64,000 nucleotides of DNA from assembly GCA_964019135.1 (NCBI GenBank), contig OZ025249.1, positions 11,954,039 through 12,018,038 on the forward strand, read 5' to 3'. Below are positions 60,001 to 64,000 of this stretch, piece by piece. Position 1 is the first letter of the stretch, and every line of letters starts with the position of its first letter. Under the pieces are notes generated by a model that saw only the letters and a program-made list of their open reading frames with translations, was not told the origin of the DNA and did not search any database. The DNA is from Arenicola marina. Taxonomy: Eukaryota; Annelida; Polychaeta; Arenicolidae. The position numbers and the translations under genes were made by a program.

Positions 60001-62172
60001 ATTCCACTGCTACTGCTATATATTCTACTTCAACTTCGCATCTGGAGATGGTCCTTTGAGAGGGGAGGCGAAGGGGCAGTCATCTGGGCAGATCATGTGC
60101 ACAGGTGGACACTTACAACCGTTAAAAACAAGACTTCCCAGCAGACAAATTATTGTCATGACAACATTGACAATACGTTATTGTTTGTTGCGCTAACATT
60201 GTAACCACTTGAAAATGTACTCTTTTTTATCTCATCCGAATGTTTTCAGATAACATGATTAGACATTCAGTCCAGTATTAAAATTATACCACTCCAGACT
60301 TCTAACCGTTTTTGTATTTACATGTATAACAACTGCTACATGCAGCTAATTTGTCACTAGTCACTCCACATGGCAAAGGTTTTATTTTTATGGAACATAG
60401 GCTATAACATATTAGTTGTGAGAATGTTGTATGTTTGCTGTAGGCCAACTTCTCCAAAAGTTAGTGATGCTCATTACGCCGAAAATTGGCAGTGTATAAA
60501 TTCCGGTTATCCATGCTCATTACAGGGCAAGCCCGAAGAGATTCCCTAAAGTTTGATACTCATTACAGGTCAGGAAGCCGAGCCGAATCCCCCCCTCGTC
60601 CGGTTGCCACCTAATCTTCAAAGGCTCAGACTAACCTGCTCACTCACATCCCTCCCACCCCCCTTAAATCCAACAGCCGTTATGCAGTTCGGCCATTATG
60701 AATATATACTGTTTAAGGTATATAGAAATCAAATATAATAGCGAGCGTGGCGAGCTCTTTAGATAACAAACCCATGAAAAAAATGACAAAATCCATATCT
60801 GAATCTCATACTGTTATGAGCTGGTGAAATCTACCGGAAGTTGACCTCCACTGGGAAAATCAAAAGAGATCGCATGTTATATATGCATGCATTTTTTTCC
60901 GTCAAAGATTTAACGTCTTAAAACAGAATTTGATACTTTGTCACGGCTATAATAATGAGTGATGTCAAAATGTTATAAAAATGATGTCACAATTGGAGTT
61001 GCTAAGCAACCGAATGATATGCACAAGTACCATGCACAAGCACGTGCATGGTTAGTCCCATAGGAGACAGTTGTTGCTCCGCACAACAGTCTTGTATCCT
61101 CATGTAGAAAATGATGGTGTAAGATTTAATTTTGGGGGGCGACTAAGTATTGTTAACTGCACGATCCATCAAACCCTTGCCATTTTATACTATGATACCT
61201 AAACTTCATATTTACTACAAAACCCATATGCATGTGAACTAACAAAGTATCGCATTACTATAAAGTCGGTTGAAATGAAACTTTCTTGTTGTTTATCACA
61301 CCATTTCGTATTTGGTCATTTTTCCTCAGCGGCTTTCGCCAGGTAGCACTTCGCTTATTTTATGTCAATGAATAGGTGTATGAAGCGCCACCAAGTGAAT
61401 GGTGTAGTTTTAACGACATGAACTCATGTGCAGTTTCTCCACTCAACAGAGGATATTGTCGTAATCACAAAGACCAAAATAACAACATAAGTTGTAAGAT
61501 ATATACTTTTAGAAACTATTGCCATGCCCCAAACAGTTCTTACCATCAGCACCGCTTCTCGCCACGCATGTTTGTAACATGCCATACAGGATTTGATGGT
61601 CTAGACATGTGGCGTTGTTTCCCAAAAACGTCACATAAGGCTAATGTATGGTATACATCACCCCGCCAAAGATATACATTATGGCAAGCCGAAGTAAGAT
61701 TTATTATGAATATTAATCCAGATGTATCCCTACGGAATAGCTGAATTAATAAATATATGCTCACATTTTTTAGGTAGCACCTATCCATATTAAGGATTAG
61801 ACGTGGTATTCACCCACAAATTAATACTAAAATAGGCAGATGGAAGGCAAGGCCAAGGGGTTTCAATTCAAATCACTGAGGATTTGCACACAAACTTGTG
61901 GCAGAGTTGTCCAGCAGGAAGGAATGTAAGACTGGGTGCCTGGTAAAACTGGCACGTAACGGGACAACATAGCTGGAACCTAGACCCAACGCTGCAACAG
62001 AGTGTGTCCCCGAGCCGAGCGGATGTCTCGAGTCAAGACAAGAGCTGAAGAGCAAGAGCTGAAAATGGAAAATGGGGACGAAAAACGGGAACTTCATTCC
62101 ACAAACCTCTGGCAGTGACTTCCCAGCGCTGAGATTGTAAATCTTAACGTTATTTGGATTGGACACCTGCAT
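45001..62172 (-). CDS. NOL10: NOL10, nucleolar WD-repeat protein (yeast Enp2 orthologue), 20 exons, 709 aa
   Basis: Exons: 62172-62107, 58457-58412, 58056-57958, 57550-57435, 57064-56928, 56749-56684, 56073-56013, 55775-55690, 54520-54442, 54202-54053, 53508-53389, 53010-52932, 52648-52521, 52262-52164, 51821-51744, 49697-49512, 49140-49025, 48399-48226, 45494-45389, 45138-45001 (stop TGA). All are GT-AG with matching phases. The start MQVSNPNNVKIYNLSAGKSL, the blocks RRRIELIQDFEMP, RYYRTRIPKYGRD and VLLYDLRSDKPLL, and LLRAYMHGYFMDIRLY closely match human NOL10 (688 aa). A WD40 propeller fills about residues 40-400. A NUC153 motif (DDRFAKMFEDPAFQVD) lies at about 479-494, followed by an acidic SSDSSSDDD patch and a basic tail. 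By family it belongs to the SSU processome that builds 18S rRNA in the nucleolus. Exon 18 holds a 24-bp coding duplication (NNEEKKRE twice). Confidence 0.97.
45880..48225. repeat. 54/55-bp minisatellite starting at the NOL10 exon 18 donor
   Basis: It lies in intron 18 (45495-48225). Type A units (55 bp) contain cagtatcacttacttcctgt, that is, on the minus strand a copy of the real donor GAA/gtaagtgatactg. Type B units (54 bp) replace that part with ttgacggcagcttgatcctg. The order from left to right is one B, about seven A, about 32 nearly identical B, then four A, the last overlapping the true splice site. The 54-bp period leaves frames open on both strands, which gives 18-residue repeat false proteins of over 600 aa. 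Confidence 0.97.
49716..51270. repeat. 35-bp minisatellite in NOL10 intron 15
   Basis: About 43 units of cagccccttctcagtcacaa plus ccagaacaccctcct, with aga/agt and ttc/ctc variants and a few short units. It ends about 20 bp before the exon 16 acceptor. With the next array it makes up nearly all of intron 15. Confidence 0.95.
51315..51765. repeat. ~46-bp minisatellite overlapping the NOL10 exon 15 donor
   Basis: About ten units of cctcctcttatgacgtcaca plus caacaatacctttgtcttct plus ggtcag. The last unit lies across the exon 15/intron 15 border (51743/51744) and reaches about 21 bases into coding sequence. Each unit thus copies the 3' end of exon 15, its donor (aaag/gtattg on the minus strand) and a tgacgtca palindrome. 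Units further from the exon are more diverged. Confidence 0.92.
51955..52085. repeat. Short tandem triplication in NOL10 intron 14
   Basis: Three copies, spaced about 46 bp, of acatcacaaatggcaaatat plus actcagtt, ctggtacg. It lies about 80 bp from exon 14 and does not include the splice site. Confidence 0.85.
52245..52460. repeat. Tandem copies of the NOL10 exon 14 acceptor
   Basis: The true border (52262/52263) sits in gatagacttggcctgggg. Related copies tatagacttggcctgg at 52321 and tgtagacttggcctgg at 52377 follow in the upstream intron, with shared taagtcataaa/cagtcataaa flanks and a weaker fourth remnant at about 52425. Each copy repeats the acceptor cag/GCCAAGTCTA. Confidence 0.85.
52625..52815. 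repeat. Tandem copies of the NOL10 exon 13 acceptor
   Basis: The real acceptor lies in atcgtaaactgaaacacaca (52641). Diverged copies are aatacactgaaagatag (52694), agtatactgaaacacaca (52740) and ttcgtaaactgaaacacaca (52784), at 46-50 bp spacing. Each copies the tttcag acceptor and about 20 bases resembling the start of exon 13 (TTTACGATGACTACAAG). Confidence 0.75.
54238..54262 (-). repeat. 25-bp copy of NOL10 exon 10 sequence in intron 9
   Basis: Bases 54238-54262 are identical, in the same orientation, to exon 10 bases 54141-54165 (agtccgtagttgtggtcctt, catga). The offset is 97 bp. It is a partial exon duplication just upstream of the exon 10 acceptor and has no splice site of its own. Confidence 0.85.
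54690..55515. repeat. Diverged direct duplication in NOL10 intron 8
   Basis: The block at about 54690-54968 resembles that at about 55230-55515. Both start tttcagatatctgtcc and tttgatca, then cttccagatt, and both end aatcaaaccttttacttatcatcatta-type text. Divergence and small indels are considerable in the middle. Confidence 0.7.
56280..56670 (+). repeat. Dispersed repeat, copy 2 (NOL10 intron 6)
   Basis: Related to 24315-24530 (see there), and at its end (aattaatttacccag, then caattacatgg) to about 25420-25470. It ends close to NOL10 exon 6 at 56684. Confidence 0.65.
59388..61890. mobile_element. Possible DNA transposon with inverted ends, about 2.5 kb, in NOL10 intron 1
   Basis: The left end, about 59388-59463 (cctgcaaatctttagcgatt, caatttgtgggtgaatacca), is matched in inverse orientation by about 61794-61888 (ggtattcacccacaaattaa, aaatcactgaggatttgc). 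The pairing has indels. A 122-codon plus-strand frame (61376-61744) inside is not recognisably a transposase. It may be a decayed element or two separate small repeats in opposite orientation. Confidence 0.45.
59733..59840 (+). repeat. tRNA-derived SINE head
   Basis: gcagaatggccgaacggctt plus aagg resembles the start of a Leu/Ser-type tRNA with an A box, and ggttggtcgagccac about 75 bp later resembles a B box. G-rich sequence lies between. The secondary structure does not close as a tRNA. It lies inside NOL10 intron 1. Confidence 0.45.
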
Positions 62173-62780
62173 ATTGACTATCTGTTTGTCCGCCGAAGTG
62201 AAAAAAAGTCTTCCTTATGCGTTTACTGAGGTGTTTCCCGCATATGACTTATTGTAAACACATGTGCGCCTTCCAGTGTCGCCATTTTGCTTTTAAGTGA
62301 GTGCATTCTCCACCTTCGCCGGATTCTTCCGCCAGGGGTTTACAACAGAGGGCGCCCTGCCTGGGGGCCATGCCTCCCTGGGCTGCCTACCGGAGCAGGA
62401 TCGACCGCCGCAAACAATTTGTGTCACTCGGAACTTGCTACGGTACGACATTGGTCATATGGAACTATTTCCATTTGTTGCGAGGATAACCACCAAATAA
62501 TTATCCTTACTTTGGAAATAGCAGCACAATCTAAATGGTGTAAATTATTGATAAATAAAAGAAAAATATAAAGCATCGATATTTACGGGTTATCTCCACT
62601 TATCTGAGAAGAATCGTCGTTCAAAGTTCAATATTATCATGCTCTTGATGACTGCTTTTGATCGCGGCGAACCATACCCACAGCCATACCCCACTTTCGC
62701 TTCAAAATTGCACGCGTCCTATTGACCAATCCGCCAAGTTCAATTCCTTATTTGTCGTACCGTAAGGAGTTAAAAAGTTT
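62173..62780. other. 5' flank of NOL10
   Basis: No gene seen. The first 200 bp should hold the NOL10 5' UTR and promoter. I see no TATA box close to the ATG; gccattttgc (about 62282) is a YY1-like element on the plus strand. Confidence 0.4.
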
Positions 62781-62781
62781 T

Positions 62782-63398
62782 GTTACCTGGGAAGTACCGT
62801 CACGGATAATCTATCCCTGGAGGAGGAAATAAATATTCGAATTGGAAAGGCAGCCACCATGTTTGGTAGGTTAAACAAACGTGCTTGGCGTAATTCAAAA
62901 CTTACCATTCGCACCAAAATGCTAATTTACAGGGCGTGCGTTCTAAGTAGCTTGCTGTATGGCAGTGAAACGTGGACTACGTATTGTAGCCAAGAAAGTA
63001 AATTGAATAACTTCCATTTTCGTTGCCTGCGAAACATTTTAGGCATATCTTAGCAAGACGAGGTCACGAATGCTGAAGTGTTAGCCCGGGCCAACCTACC
63101 AAGCATTCTTGCTCTTGTGAAGCAAAGTCGTCTACGTTGGCTTGGGAACGTTCATCGTACGCAAGATGAACGCATTCCCAAGGATGTGCTATACGGTGAA
63201 CTCGTCGACGGCAAAAGGCCAACTGGACGGCCAAAGCTTAGGTTTAAGGATGTTTGTAAGCGGGACATGAAGGCTTTCGGCATCGATCCAGATTCTTGGG
63301 AGGACTTGGCATTCCAAAAGAGGGGATGGGCACGTGTCGTGCGTGACGGAATACAGGCTAAATTGGGCCAAGGAACCTCCCGAGACGATGAAGGATGA
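62782..63398 (+). mobile_element. 5'-truncated LINE remnant (C-terminal part of reverse transcriptase ORF)
   Basis: The frame reads CYLGSTVTDNLSLEEEINIR, then RACVLSSLLYGSETW, FHFRCLRNILGIS, a stop (TAG at 63051-63053 where the family has tryptophan) and, in the same frame, QDEVTNAEVLARANLPSILA, RLRWLGNVHRTQDERIPKD, LYGELVDGKRPTGRPKLRFK. This is the well-known region after the polymerase core in non-LTR retrotransposons. The 5' part (endonuclease and catalytic RT motifs) is missing. One in-frame stop and 5' truncation mark it as a dead copy. Confidence 0.9.
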
Positions 63399-63420
63399 AG
63401 AAATGAAACATGCCCCAGAT

Positions 63421-63500
63421 TAGGTGCCCGAGCCCGGATTCGAACCCAGGACCTATTGATCTGCGGTCTAGTGCGCTAACCACTACACCAGGGAGGCCCC
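63421..63500 (-). repeat. tRNA-derived SINE or tRNA pseudogene
   Basis: The minus strand reads cctccctggtgtagtggtta, gcgcactagaccgcagatca and ggttcgaatccgggc: A and B boxes are intact and the anticodon-loop position reads gca. The acceptor stem pairs only at three or four positions and the anticodon stem is broken, so it is tRNA-derived rather than functional. Related to 20925-20991. Confidence 0.65.
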
Positions 63501-64000
63501 CGAACCCAGGTGGAGCGGACGAGATGTTGCTCAACGAATCTCTCGCGCAAATTCAAAGTTGAACATTGGTTGAAAACCTTGTTATTTCTTAGCTAAAGTG
63601 CTATTTTGAGTAAAGTTGGACCAAGTGTGTTTGTCCTCACATGCCATCTTTAAAGTAGAAAGAAATTCCATTTTGACGAGCATTTGATGCTTATACTTAC
63701 AGTTGCATGTCGAGCTCTCTCCCGCCAAAACTAAGCCCAGGCGAAATTAATATCAAAATTTGCAGAAAACTCGATTGTTTTACTCTATAAATTCAGAAAC
63801 CTGGCTATCCCGAGACACCACAGCACTGCAGTCGATAGCAGGTGGGGGGTATTTATTCGTTAAAATGAAGGTGCTCTTGTTTAAGGTCTTGCAGGAGTTC
63901 GCTTTGACCGAAGCGAATAAGGGATTTAGCTTTCAACTCAGTTAGTCTCTTTTATGGGGGCGATGCCTGCAAGCTCATACAGAGTGCTACGTTTAGTGGT
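63501..64000. other. Non-coding window end
   Basis: No feature that I can support. Confidence 0.4.

Noticed and set aside
61376-61744. 122-codon plus-strand frame in NOL10 intron 1
   Set aside because: No recognised domain and no supporting context; possibly the interior of a decayed transposon.
63421-63500. Functional tRNA-Cys gene on the minus strand
   Set aside because: Acceptor and anticodon stems do not pair; only the A and B boxes remain.
1-64000. Retroviral, LTR, Polinton or toxin-like fossils
   Set aside because: No gag, integrase, envelope, capsid or toxin-like reading was recognised; the only retroelement coding remnant is the LINE at 62782-63398.

Overview
The window is animal nuclear DNA: genes are split by many GT-AG introns, all recognisable proteins are metazoan, and more than 12 kb is tandem repeat. 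Four loci are clear. They are a complete 20-exon NOL10 gene (minus strand, 62172 to 45001), a complete four-exon TIEG-type Krueppel-like factor gene (KLF10/11/cabut class, minus strand, 29895 to 26926), a single-exon leucine-rich-repeat gene (15092-15976, plus strand) and the last exon of a single-pass membrane protein (757-1580, plus strand). A chain of exons at 6.0-8.0 kb (minus strand) is the 3' end of an unrecognised gene. Protein similarity and the abundance of minisatellites, several sitting on splice junctions, suggest a marine invertebrate deuterostome. Amphioxus is my best guess, because I recall minisatellites of this kind being described there, but I could not verify it.

Layout. 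0-6 kb: a 48-bp minisatellite, the membrane-protein tail exon, a 2.1-kb array of 22-bp units and a 0.5-kb palindrome. 6-8 kb: the unrecognised minus-strand gene end. 8-15 kb: a dispersed repeat bounded by G and C tracts, a 31-bp minisatellite and a degenerate pyrimidine-rich array. 15-21 kb: the LRR gene, two more copies of the dispersed repeat and a tRNA-derived SINE fragment. 21.2-24 kb: a 25-bp minisatellite with a duplicated block and an inverted block. 24-30 kb: MITE-like repeats, then the KLF gene and its promoter. 30-39 kb: mostly non-coding, with small foldback elements, a hAT-like MITE and a CGAGA-type array. 39-44.2 kb: three 41-bp minisatellite arrays separated by two copies of an 851-bp fully palindromic element. 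45-62.2 kb: NOL10. 62.8-63.5 kb: a LINE remnant and a tRNA-derived fragment.

The genes do not form a pathway. NOL10 acts in nucleolar small-subunit ribosome assembly, the KLF gene encodes a transcription repressor/activator, and the LRR protein is probably an intracellular scaffold. The strongest unusual signal is in NOL10. The exon 15 and exon 18 splice donors and the exon 13 and exon 14 acceptors each lie inside a tandem repeat whose unit copies the splice site, so introns are filled with decoy splice sites. The second is a palindromic DNA element that inserted into a minisatellite with a 9-bp target duplication and was then tandemly duplicated with its surroundings.
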